Program-made: the position numbers and the translations under genes
Part shown: piece by piece, positions 14,049 to 22,427 of the stretch
How positions within the stretch are numbered: position 1 is the stretch's first letter
How the letters are laid out: each line of letters opens with the position of its first letter
Origin: Neocallimastix lanati (nom. inval.)
Lineage: Eukaryota; Neocallimastigomycota; Neocallimastigomycetes; Neocallimastigales; Neocallimastigaceae
DNA length: 62,000 nt
Assembly: GCA_016946835.1 (NCBI GenBank)
Contig: JACVTC010000091.1
Span: 167,501-229,500, forward strand
Reading direction: 5' to 3'
The notes under the pieces: generated by a model
Told to the model about the DNA's origin: nothing
What the model saw: the letters and a program-made list of their open reading frames with translations, nothing else
The model's database searches: none

Positions 14049-14248
14049 AAACAATAAAATATCTAATAATAAAATAAAATAAATAAAAGTAGAAATATAA
14101 AATTTAAAAAGTACAGATTGAATGAAATAAAATGAAATAAATTTTAGAAATATAAAGTACAGATTGAATAAAATAAAGTGAAGTAAAATAGAAATAAAAT
14201 TTGATTTTTAATCGAAATATGAATGTAATATAAAATTTTCCTTAATAT

Positions 14249-14287
<39 letters not shown>

Positions 14288-14386
14288 ATTTATTTTATTT
14301 TATTTTATTTTTGTAATGTATGTCTCATAATTAAAATCAAAAATCTTTTTCTTTAACGATGCACCACATATTGTGATAAATGCGCC
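13632..14386. mobile_element. Foldback/MITE-like element with degenerate terminal inverted repeats
   Basis: The left end GTGCATTTCGCAATATGGCG (13632-13651) is approximately the reverse complement of CCACATATTGTGATAAATGCGC (14364-14385). The first 230 bp match the element at 55253-55481 closely. The inner part from about 13856 belongs to the direct repeat shared with 19566 onwards, so this may be a composite. No transposase is visible. Confidence 0.45.
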
Positions 14387-15075
14387 ACTACAATAAAATA
14401 AATACATTAAAATTTTTTTTTTGGACTTTACAAAAAAAATATAAAAACATAAAGATGTAATATACTATAAAAATAAATAATATTTCAAAGAATTATAAAT
14501 ATCTCTTTTTCTCTTTTTTCCAACTTTACTTCTCAATAAAAAGATCAATTTTTATAAGAAATTTACCTATTAGAAAAGTCTTAAGTCTAAAAATTTTTTT
14601 TTTTTTTTTTTTTTTATAAACCTTTCTGTATAAAATAACTTTAAGTGACTCTTTTTTTTATTATTTTTTTTTATTTTTTTATTATATATACTATCATTAA
14701 AATGCATTATATATAGTTAAAAAATAAGAAGACATAATAAAAAGAAAAAATAAAATAGAATTAAAAATAAAAAATTTATAATATATAAATGATAAAGTAA
14801 TACTTTTATTTGTAGTATATATAAAAAATTAATATTAAAAAAATATATATATATATTTATATATATTATATCATATATTCTCTTTTCTTTTAAAAATAAA
14901 AAATAAAATAAAAAAAAAAAAATTGGTGAATTAATAAATTAAGACAATACTAATGAAACAGTAACAGTTTCCGAAGATGAAGTTAAATCAAGAGAACTTA
15001 AATTAGATAGTATTGATCCACATGGTCATAATGACAAAAAGGAAAAGAAAAGAAAAGAAAGATAAAAAAGAAAAA
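13856..15075 (+). repeat. Left copy of a direct repeat of about 1.2 kb
   Basis: This is near-identical in blocks to 19566-20775. Shared strings include AAAATGTCATTTCATAAT, a GTACAGATTGAAT block, AAATATGAATGT and the intron and second exon of the MGCGASK gene. The left copy lacks about 200 bp that contain exon 1 on the right. Its right end is where bacterial sequence begins. Confidence 0.85.
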
Positions 15076-15080
15076 ATAAT
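14690..15080 (+). pseudogene. Truncated copy of the MGCGASK gene
   Basis: It has part of the intron and the start of exon 2 of the gene at 20311. The exon text (TGCTAATGAAACAGTAACAG on the right) is present here with a few substitutions from 14943. Exon 1 with the MGCGASK codons is deleted. A base is lost in the AAGAAA repeats, and after about 15075 the lysine-rich coding sequence is replaced by unrelated bacterial sequence. It therefore cannot make the protein. It is the left boundary of the foreign block. Confidence 0.8.
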
Positions 15081-15126
15081 TCGAGAATTAAAAAAAGATC
15101 TTGGAAGAATAGATGAATCGTCTTAA
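15070..15126 (+). pseudogene. 3' end of an upstream bacterial ORF, overlapping the next start
   Basis: The frame ending GAATCGTCTTAA encodes [17 protein letters not shown] and stops at 15124-15126. That is 14 bp past the ATG (15113) of the cytidylyltransferase. Such short stop/start overlaps are typical of bacterial operons and rare in fungi. Only the last codons survive because the junction with fungal DNA lies at about 15065-15085. The product is unknown. Confidence 0.5.
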
Positions 15127-16475
15127 AAATTACGCCGTAATTTTAGCTTCAGGAAAAGGAAATAGATACAAAAATCCTGTACCAAAACAATTTGAAAAAA
15201 TTGCTGGAAAAACAATATTGGAACATACTATAGAGATATTTGAAAATTCAGATAAGATAGATAATATAATTATAGTCATAACTCCTGAATACGAAGAGTT
15301 TGTAAAAAAAAAATACTGATTAAAAATAATTATCAAAAGATAAAAAAGCTTGTTAATGGAGGAGCTACAAGGAAAGAAAGCTCTAGTATTGGTATTCATT
15401 CGATCGAAGAAGATGAGGCTAATGTCATAATTCATGATTGTGCAATGCCTTTTTTGTCTCAAGAAATTATAAACAATTGTATTGAAGCGTTAAAAACATA
15501 TAAAGCGGTTGATGTAGCTATTCCGTCAACTGATACTATAATTGAGGTAGATGATAATTTTATAAAAAATGTACCTGATAGATCTCATCTAATGAATGGG
15601 CAAACTCCTCAATGTTTTAAATTATCTCTTATAAAGAGAGCTTATGATTTATCAAAAAATGATTCAAATTTTACAAATGATTAGATGATTGTGGTTTGAT
15701 TTTAAAATATGGACTGGATAAGGTTTATGTTGTAGAAGGAGATGTTAAAAATATGAAAATTACTTATCCTAGCGATATATATGTGGCAGATAGGTTGTTT
15801 CAGATGAAAAATATAGAGTATTCAGAAGATCTCCCATTAAAAGGCTTAAAGGGTAAAGTAATAGTTATTTTTGGTGGAACAAGTGGTGTAGGAGAATGTA
15901 CAGCTTCTTTAGCAAAGAAATTCGGTGCAAATGTTTATGTTACTTCAAGGCGTTCAGGATGTGATGTTTCTGAGTATTGCGATGTTGAAAATTTTTTAAA
16001 GAAAGTACATGAAGAGACTGGAAGAACTGATTATGTGATAAATACTGCAGGAACCTTAAAAATAGGAAAACTAACGGAAAGAAAGATAGATGATATCATA
16101 GAAGATATTAATATAAATTATTTGGGATCTATCAATGTTGCTAAAGCATCAATACCTTATCTTAAGGAATCAAAAGGTTCAGTGCAGCTGTATACGTCAA
16201 GTTCTTATACTCGAGGTAGAGCCATGTACTCAATATATTCTTCAACAAAGGCGGGGATAGTTAATTTGGTTCAGGCGTTATCTGAAGAATTGAGTGATCA
16301 AAATGTTCGAATAAATGTAATTAATCCAGAGAGAACAGCGACTCTTATGAGAAATAATGCATTTGGAAAAGAGCCTAAAGGTAGTTTGCTTGAGCCAGAA
16401 AAGGTTGCTAAAGCCTCTCTGAAAATATTGCTTACAAATCTAACAGGACAAGTGATTGATGTAAGAAGAAGGTAA
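15113..16475 (+). pseudogene. Bifunctional CDP-ribitol synthase (cytidylyltransferase-SDR), frameshifted
   Basis: Three successive frames together encode one protein of about 455 residues with no intron. The first part is an IspD/TarI-type cytidylyltransferase: [12 protein letters not shown] nucleotide loop, PKQF, HDCAMPF, NGQTPQCF. The second, from about 15846, is an SDR reductase: GGTSGVGE dinucleotide loop, NTAG, and YSSTK with the catalytic Tyr and Lys. This fusion order is that of Haemophilus Acs1/Bcs1, which reduces ribulose 5-phosphate and makes CDP-ribitol for surface polymers (family knowledge). Breaks: an A10 run at 15304-15313 needs one more A (or two fewer), and near 15682 a single-base loss gives a TAG just before DDCGLIL. 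Fungi have no known use for CDP-ribitol. It is probably a decaying horizontal acquisition, though homopolymer sequencing error could explain the first break. Confidence 0.88.
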
Positions 16476-16595
16476 TAAAGCGACAATGAAATGTAATATA
16501 TATATATATATTTTTTTTTTTAAACTTGATCTGATTCAAAAGTTAATATAACATTAAATACAGATGTACAGAGCCTTAATTTATTGGTTTCGTTT
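16476..16595. other. Short spacer in the bacterial block
   Basis: The 3' flank of the CDP-ribitol synthase pseudogene, including a TA-repeat/poly-T patch at about 16496-16520 that looks fungal in texture. I see no gene. Confidence 0.5.
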
Positions 16596-16666
16596 CTTCT
16601 GTTCTGCTTAGGTTAGCGATGGTTTTAAATAATAATTAACGTTTATGACTTAAAGTAGAACAGAGG
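16596..16666. other. 14-bp stem hairpin between bacterial genes
   Basis: CTTCTGTTCTGCTT (16596-16609) pairs along its full length, with two G-U pairs, with AAGTAGAACAGAGG (16653-16666) across a 43-nt loop. Such a GC-containing stem stands out here. Candidates are an end hairpin of the IS200/IS605 element whose TnpB remnant follows, a bacterial small RNA, or a terminator without a T-tract. Confidence 0.6.
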
Positions 16667-16835
16667 AAGTCGTGGAGATTTGTTAGCAATATATATCTCA
16701 GTGACCAAATTTTTAGAAAGGGAGCTGTCTCTGTTCAGGCCGTGGTCTGATTATGTAGTACCCACCTGGGAACTTGCCACATGCAGATTCCTATGCGATG
16801 GTCTTCAGGCCTTCTCTATTAGGGTTTTCAAGAAA
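16667..16835 (+). ncRNA. Candidate structured bacterial RNA
   Basis: A nested rod can be drawn: GGTCTG (16744-16749) with CAGATT (16784-16789), ATGT with ACAT, and an inner AGTACCC-ACCT-GGGAACT hairpin. Outside it, AGAGGAAG (16663-16670) can pair with CTTCTCT near 16812-16818. No ORF explains this compositionally distinct stretch. A 6S-like RNA is one possibility because it forms a long interrupted rod, but I cannot match a family from sequence. It might also belong to the IS element. Confidence 0.3.
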
Positions 16836-16838
16836 TAA

Positions 16839-16973
16839 ATGAATAACAAGATAGATGAAGCAAAGTTTGAATGCATAAATTGTGGATTAAAAATAAATAC
16901 AGATTGCAAAGCTGCAATAATATTGGCGGTTTGGTTAGTTGCAATAGCTTGTGGAGCGAGAATTTATCTGTAG
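16839..16973 (+). pseudogene. tnpB: TnpB (IS200/IS605 OrfB) C-terminal remnant
   Basis: A 44-codon frame reads FECINCGLKINTDCKAA, then ILA..LVAIACGARIYL and a stop. TnpB proteins end with a zinc ribbon, whose second CxxC is followed by (A/T)D.NAA.N(I/L) and often VA.ACG; the Asp after the ribbon is the third RuvC acidic residue (family knowledge). Here C..C, NTD and KAA are recognisable, so the tail is preserved. The first 300 or so residues of TnpB are absent, and the DNA upstream is unrelated. It marks the block as originating from a bacterial chromosome carrying insertion sequences. Confidence 0.55.
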
Positions 16974-17014
16974 CATGTTATATTAATAGTTTTGTCAATA
17001 GAAATTATCTTTCT

Positions 17015-17690
17015 TTATGGGGTGACTGGAGTAAGTTCTTCATCAATGTGTAGTTTGGAAAATTCATTGAATAGTTGAGGTTTTGGACTGAATAATATCA
17101 CTGAGTTAAGGAAGTAATAATACTCTGACTCTTCTTTATGCTGAGGTAATGTTTCAAATAACCCAAAAAACATCTCTTGGAGAATCATCTGCAGAAGGTT
17201 GATAAACAAGCATATAGTCTCTACTAGAACTTTTTTCTCCTCCAGGGAGTATTTGTAGGTTCGGATATAGGGAGAAAGGTTCAACATTTTCTCCCCAAGT
17301 GATAGCGCTTCCTGGATATTGAGAATCTATAGCTCAAACAGTAACTTGTTCAGGACTTGTTCCTTGATTTTCTATTGTAGATATTATAGCCCCCTCCTAT
17401 TCACATGTAGAAGATCTGTTTTCGTTACTTGTTATATACCAAATTATAGTCATAGACAGATGACCGTGTGTGTCTGGATTGTAGTACATTGTCATTCCTG
17501 GATAAAGATGAAGTCAAGATACACAGTAGGCATTTATTAGCTCAGGTTTTTTTTTTTTTTTTGATTCTAGGATCACCTTCTAATAGAGTGACATCTGATG
17601 ATATTATTTTGAAGAATATTAGCTGTTTTATATGCAATAAATTCGGTTTTGAGAGTTTAATCTACTAATTTTTATAATATCGACCATGTA
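17015..17690 (-). pseudogene. Decayed bacterial gene, product unknown
   Basis: Reading the minus strand gives a continuous-looking protein broken by stops and at least two frameshifts. Pieces in order are VTLLEGDPRI, PELINAYCVS, LHLYPGMTMYYNPDTHGHLS, TIENQGTSPEQVTV, QYPGSAITWGENVEPF, YQPSADDSPRDVFW and, in the next frame, FNEFSKLHIDEELTPVTP with a stop at 17015. Richness in Pro, Gly, Tyr and Thr suggests an exported beta-rich protein, but no family is recognised. Two of the breaks are TGA at positions where Trp would fit; another is TAG, so simple decay is likelier than a variant code. A 14-nt T run at about 17547-17560 marks a frameshift. Confidence 0.5.
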
Positions 17691-18060
17691 GGAATAATAG
17701 AATGATTAAAAGCGGAACACAAGCAACAAATTCTATATAAGAAATGAGCCTTTTGTTTCTCATGCAGGTTTTGTTAGGATTTTTCGAGCTTTTTGAAAAA
17801 TTTAAAATATTTTTTCAAAACAAGCTTGTTTCTATTAAGTAATTTTTTGAAAAAAATTATGCATTAACAGCTTCATAAGACCTACACAACGATAGTGTTT
17901 CAAGGAATTATTAAGAAACGATTAAGATGAGGAATAATAAATATATATATATATTTTTTTTATGAAATAACTTGAAATCTTAGTTAATTATTAACTTTTA
18001 AGTTCAAGGCTAAAAACAAAAGATTGTAAACGAGTGTTAGTCTTTTATTAGAAGTTTTTT
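17690..18060. other. Divergent bacterial-type intergenic region
   Basis: It separates the two oppositely transcribed pseudogenes. It includes TTTTTCGAGCTTTTTGAAAAA, a near-palindrome around 17782-17802, and a TTGAAAAAAATTATGC stretch. No ORF. The TA-repeat patch at 17940-17960 resembles fungal microsatellites and may have arisen after transfer. Confidence 0.45.
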
Positions 18061-18357
18061 GAAGGAAAGTGTTGTTATGATAAAAAGTTTTAGTAGTGTT
18101 TGTAGTTTTAGGTAGCTTTATAACTCAAGCTGAGGAAAGTAATCTTCCTGTTACAATTTATGAAGGGGAAGGATTGGTGGGTTCAATTCTGAATTCGAAA
18201 ATAAAAATGAAATTATACCAGAGGCGATGGTGTAGAAGTAAACACTGCTCATAGGGAGAATCATTTTGGAAGAATCTCTGGGGAAATGATTTTAGGTGTA
18301 GGTAGCAAGAAGAAAGATAATAACAAAAACATTCTAGGCTACAGAGATAAGTTATAA
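18061..18357 (+). pseudogene. Decayed bacterial exported-protein gene with Shine-Dalgarno site
   Basis: AGGAAA (18063-18068) lies eight bases before ATG (18077). The start MIKSFSSV continues, after a one-base slip, as VVLGSFITQAEESNLPVT; this has a hydrophobic core and small residues as in a signal peptide. Further slips lead to NKNEIIPEAMV, then TAHRENHFGRISGEMILGVG and a stop at 18355-18357. No known family is recognised. An intact version would be about 90-95 residues, or a longer gene truncated at the block's right edge two bases later. Confidence 0.45.
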
Positions 18358-18359
18358 TT

Positions 18360-18377
18360 TTAGGGTTAGGGTTAGGG
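18360..18377. repeat. Interstitial telomeric repeat, (TTAGGG)x3
   Basis: Three perfect TTAGGG units followed by TTGGAGG. TTAGGG is the telomere repeat of most fungi. The run lies exactly at the right edge of the bacterial block, where the base composition reverts to fungal A/T-rich DNA, so it probably marks a repaired break. Confidence 0.85.
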
Positions 18378-19565
18378 TTGGAGGTTTTATAAAAAGTAAA
18401 AAGTTGTAAATGATATTCTAATCATGAATAATTTTTAATGGTTTTATATATTACACCATATTTTGTAATAAAATAATGGTAATAATAAAGACCAAAAAAA
18501 AAAAAAAATTTTTTATAATAATTTATATAAAAACATAAAATTTTTTTAACCCTTAATAATTTTTAATTAGCATTCTTTTTCATATGTTAAATTAGTATTC
18601 TAATAAAATAAAAATATAAAATATTATTCAAGATATTACATTTCAATTTAATATATTGAGATGTATTATCCTGAATATTTATTTTCAATTAATATAAATT
18701 GCTGTTATTAATATCATTATAACTACCTATATCTATTTTTTTTTTATTATCATTATTCATTATTTTTATAATCAATATTTATTATTAAACTTTTTATTAT
18801 TATGTATCATATTATTTTTTATTATTTTTTAATAATTATTTATTACTAATATTATATGTATATAAATCGATGCAAATATGTTTATTAATATATAATTAGG
18901 GTAGAATTTATATATATATATATAAATTATTGCTACATCTATAAAGTGTATTTAGTTTACCAATACTATAATTTTCATGAGTAAAAATAATGTTAAAAAT
19001 GTTTAATTATTATTATTTTTTTTATAAATATATAAATTATAAAATTTATAATATTTTCTAGATATATTGACTTTAAAATGTTAAAATTTTAGGAAAATTA
19101 AAAAAATATATATATATATAAAATATACTATTTTAATAAAAAAAAATAAATAAATAAAAATTTAAATATTAATATTTTCATTATTAGTAACTATATTGTA
19201 TTATCATTTATAATTTAAACGTTAAAAAGTTAAGTACTTTCATTATAATAATTTTTCAAGCCCATAACTTTAGGAAAATTTTTTTTTTTAAAAAAAAATA
19301 TATATAAATATATATATAATTTAATAAGAAATTTTATTTTATAATTTTATATTAATGAATGACAAAATAATTCAATTTCCAATTATTATTTTTGATAATT
19401 ATAAATTAATCAATTAGTTAATTTTATTATATATTAATTATTAAATTATACTATAACAATATTTAATGAATATTTCATATTAATTTATATTCATTTATTT
19501 TATTATATTTTATCAAGTTATTTTATTATATATATATGTAACTACATATTTGATTTAAAAAGTAT
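18378..19565. other. AT-rich fungal intergenic DNA
   Basis: Ordinary A/T-rich sequence between the telomeric repeat and the right direct repeat. No ORF or RNA gene is apparent. Confidence 0.65.
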
Positions 19566-19707
19566 TTAATAATTATTAAATTTATTAAAATTTCAAAACT
19601 TTAAATTATTTAGAACTAATAAAACTATTATGAAATAAAATGTCATTTCATAATCCATTTTTCATTTTTTATTAAAAAAAAAAAAATAATGATAATAATA
19701 AATCTTA

Positions 19708-19749
<42 letters not shown>

Positions 19750-19991
19750 TAAAATATCTAATAATAAAATAAATAAAAGTAGAAATATAAAATGTAAAAA
19801 GTACAGATTGAATAAAATAAAATAAAATAAAATAAATTATAGAAATATAAGGTGCAAACTGAATAAAATAAAATGAAAATAAATAAAAGTAGAAATAAAA
19901 TGAAGTAAAATGAAAATAAAATTTGACTTTAAATCGAAATATGAATGTTATATAAAATTTTCCTTAATATTTTTTATTTTATTTTATTTTA

Positions 19992-20062
19992 CTTTATTTT
20001 ATTTTATTTTGAAAATTTTAAAATTTAAAAATTTTGAATTTTCAAAATAAAATAAAATAAAG
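19992..20062. repeat. Perfect 26-bp inverted repeat
   Basis: Positions 19992-20017 and 20037-20062 are exact reverse complements (26 bp), with a 19-nt A/T spacer that is itself partly palindromic. It lies about 250 bp upstream of the MGCGASK start. In the left direct-repeat copy this place holds a plain poly-T run, so the palindrome formed or was lost after duplication. Confidence 0.9.
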
Positions 20063-20310
20063 TTTAATATTGTAGATTCAAAAATTTTTTAAAAAGAAAA
20101 AGTAAAAAAAAAAAAAAAAAGAATTTTTTAAACTTTTCTGTATAAAATAAATTTTAAGTGTCATTTTTTTTTTTTTCTTTTATTCTTTTGATTTTATTAA
20201 TTATACATATTTAATTATATATTAATATATTAAATAAAACCAAAAAAAAAAAAAAAAAAAAAAAATAATTGTTGTATTTAAAAATTAAAAAAGAATTTTA
20301 TAAATAAAAA

Positions 20311-21313
20311 ATGGGATGTGGTGCATCTAAGAGTAAGTATTTGGTATATTATTATATATAAAGTATGCTTTTAATATAAATAATACTATTATTAAAATGT
20401 ATTATATATAGTTAGAAAATAAGAAAACATAATAAAAAGAAAAAATAAAATAGAATTAAAAATAAAAAATTCATAATATATAAATGATAAAGTAATACTA
20501 TTATTTGTAGTATATAAAAAAAATTAATATTAATAAAAATATATATATTTATATATATTATATCATATATTCTATTTTCTTTTAAAAAAAAAATAAAATA
20601 AAATGAAAAAAAAAAAAAAAATTGGTGAATTAATAAATTAAGACAGTGCTAATGAAACAGTAACAGCTTCCGAAGATGAAGTTAAATCAAGAGAACTTAA
20701 ATTAGATAGTATTGGTCCACATGGTCACAATGACAAAAAGGAAAAGAAAGAAAAGAAAGATAAAAAAGAAAAGAAAGATAAAAAAGAAAAGAAGGAAGAC
20801 AAGGATGAGAAGGAAGAGAAAGAAAAGAAAGAAAAGAAGGAAAAGAAGGAAGATAAAGAAAAAAAGGATAAAAAGGATAAAAAGGATAAAAAGGATAAAA
20901 AAGATAAAAAGGAAAAGAAGGACAAAGAATCATCAGAGGATTCATCTGAAGCTGAAGCAACAGCTGAAGAAGCTCCAGCAGCTGAAGCCGAGACAAAACC
21001 AGAAGAACCACCAGCAGCAGAAGCCGAAGCAAAATCAGAAGAAGCTCCAGCAGCAGAAGCTGAATCAAAACCAGAAGAACCACCTGCAGCAGAAGCTGAA
21101 GCAAAACCAGAAGAGCCACCAGCAGCAGAAGCCGAGGCAAAATCTGAAGAAGCCCCAGCAGTAGAAGCTGAAACAAAATCTGAAGAACCACCTGCAGCAG
21201 AAGCCGAAGCAAAACCAGAAGAAGCTCCTGCAGCAGAAGCTGAATCAAAACCTGAAGAACCACCTGCAGCAGAAGCAGAAGCAAAACCAGAAGAACCTCC
21301 AACAGAAGAATAA
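20311..21313 (+). CDS. MGCGASK protein: acylated N-terminus, Lys-rich and PAAEAEAKPEEP repeats
   Basis: Joining 20311..20332 and 20643..21313 gives 230 residues. Exon 1 encodes MGCGASK plus one base. Gly2, Cys3 and Ser6 fit an N-myristoylation signal with a neighbouring palmitoylation site, so a membrane-attached cytoplasmic protein is inferred. Exon 2 starts NSANETVTASEDEVKSRELK, continues with a Lys/Glu/Asp region rich in KKEKK and KKDKK (about residues 38-107), then about nine 12-residue units like PAAEAEAKPEEP to the C-terminus, ending PPTEE. No catalytic domain. The gene at 35836 has the same start, intron position and phase. The frame is fixed by the intron; the strong opposite-strand Ser/Ala frame is a shadow. 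Function unknown; a charged membrane-linked scaffold is a guess. Confidence 0.85.
20333..20642 (+). other. Intron of the MGCGASK gene
   Basis: GTAAGT at 20333, AAATTAAG at the 3' end, phase 1. Most of it is also present in the truncated left copy (14690-14942), which supports the acceptor position. Confidence 0.85.
20965..21300 (+). repeat. 36-bp coding tandem repeat
   Basis: About nine units of 36 bp such as CCAGCAGCAGAAGCCGAAGC encode PAAEAE(T/A/S)K(P/S)EE(P/A). Units differ mostly at third positions, which suggests selection on the protein as well as unit turnover. Confidence 0.9.
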
Positions 21314-21780
21314 ACCAAATAAATAAACAAATAATGGAATCAATAATAAAAAAATATTCATTTTATAATCATTTTTCTTTTTTTTATTTTACCTAAATTA
21401 AAACATTAATATCAAACAAATATATATATATATTTAATAAAATTTTATTGCATTAATATTTGTATTATTTTTAAATTATAAAACATCTTCATCAAATTAT
21501 TATTATTATTATTTTTTTTTTTTTTTTTTTTTTTTTTTGAAGTATTAAATTATTTAATTAAAATAATTTGAATTTCAAATAAATTTATAAATTAATAAAA
21601 ACGCATATTAATTTTAATAGAAAAAAAAAAAGTTAATAAATCTCTTTATACCAAAGCATATAATATAAACTAATATAAACTAATTTCAATTAATAAAAAT
21701 AAAATAAATATTAAAAAAAAAAAAATTTAAAAATAATTTATTTAAATTTTTTCTGTTACAATTAATACTAATTTAAATAG
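21314..21780. other. 3' flank, AT-rich
   Basis: Downstream of the MGCGASK stop: AT-rich DNA with a long T run near 21510-21538. No gene. Confidence 0.6.
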
Positions 21781-21829
21781 GTTAATTTTTTTTTTTTTAA
21801 TAAATAATATTATATTAAAGTTAAAACAT

Positions 21830-22152
21830 GATAAACGTGTCATATCTTTCCGCTTGAATTTCTCATCACCAGCAAAAAAAACAAACAAATAAACATAAGC
21901 TTGAAGTCGTTGTATGATAGTCTGCTTTGGTGCCGAATTTGGATATGTACATTCCCATCCATAAAAAAACCCGGGCTTCCCAGCTTCCTTGCAAATAACC
22001 GTTACTCCATTGTATCTTGTTGCCAAAGTACAACATATTACGAAAAAGATATTGAAACACGCATCTATGCACCTAAACTTACCCTCAAGAGTCAGAATTC
22101 TGTTTTTTTTTTTTTTTTTTTTTTTCTTACTTTCATCGGTTAAAGTTTGCAA
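21830..22152 (-). other. Coding-textured minus-strand stretch, unidentified
   Basis: On the minus strand an open frame includes GKFRCIDACFNIFFVICC, VTVICKEAGKPGFFYGWECT and YPNSAPKQTIIQRLQAY. The composition (GCCCGGG, CCATCC) is unlike the surroundings. A poly-T run at 22103-22124 interrupts the region, and its N-terminal lysine string comes from that run. It may be a fragment of a transposon-encoded protein. No family is recognised and no proper start is visible. Confidence 0.3.
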
Positions 22153-22318
22153 TAATTATGAAAAAACAAAAAAACAAAATAAACAAAAAATAAAAAAACA
22201 AAAAAAACAAAAAACAAAAAATATATTGCTTTCATCTACAGGTCTATATAAATAGTTACAGTACTGCTTCCTTACTTCTTACACACTCTTTGTTTAAGAA
22301 CTTATGCTTTTGGCAATC

Positions 22319-22427
22319 TTGACTCCGAATATTCATGTAATTAATAAATGAATAAATAAATAAAGTTTAAAGTTCGCAATAAATGCGGCTGTAAAAAAAA
22401 AAAAAAAAAAAAAAAAATTGACTCCGA
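22319..22427 (+). mobile_element. 89-bp LINE 3' tail with perfect 10-bp target-site duplication
   Basis: TTGACTCCGA occurs at 22319-22328 and again at 22418-22427. Between them, 22329-22417 holds ATATTCATGTAAT, AATAAATAAATAAAG and a poly-A tail (22393-22417). The insert resembles the 3' UTR of the LINE copy ending near 31790. Target duplication plus a poly-A end is the mark of target-primed reverse transcription, here with extreme 5' truncation. Confidence 0.85.

Larger units (their letters stand above)
19566..20775 (+). repeat. Right copy of the 1.2-kb direct repeat
   Basis: Same order of blocks as 13856-15075. It contains, in addition, the promoter, exon 1 and start of the intron of the MGCGASK gene. 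This copy keeps the intact gene, so it is likely the parent, or the better preserved copy. Confidence 0.85.

Noticed and set aside
18360-18377. An actual chromosome end
   Set aside because: Only three repeat units, with ordinary sequence continuing for 40 kb on the right; it is interstitial.
20697-21330. Long minus-strand Ser/Ala and Leu/Val frames opposite the MGCGASK gene
   Set aside because: Shadows of the 36-bp coding repeat; the spliced plus-strand frame has the ATG, intron and paralogue support.
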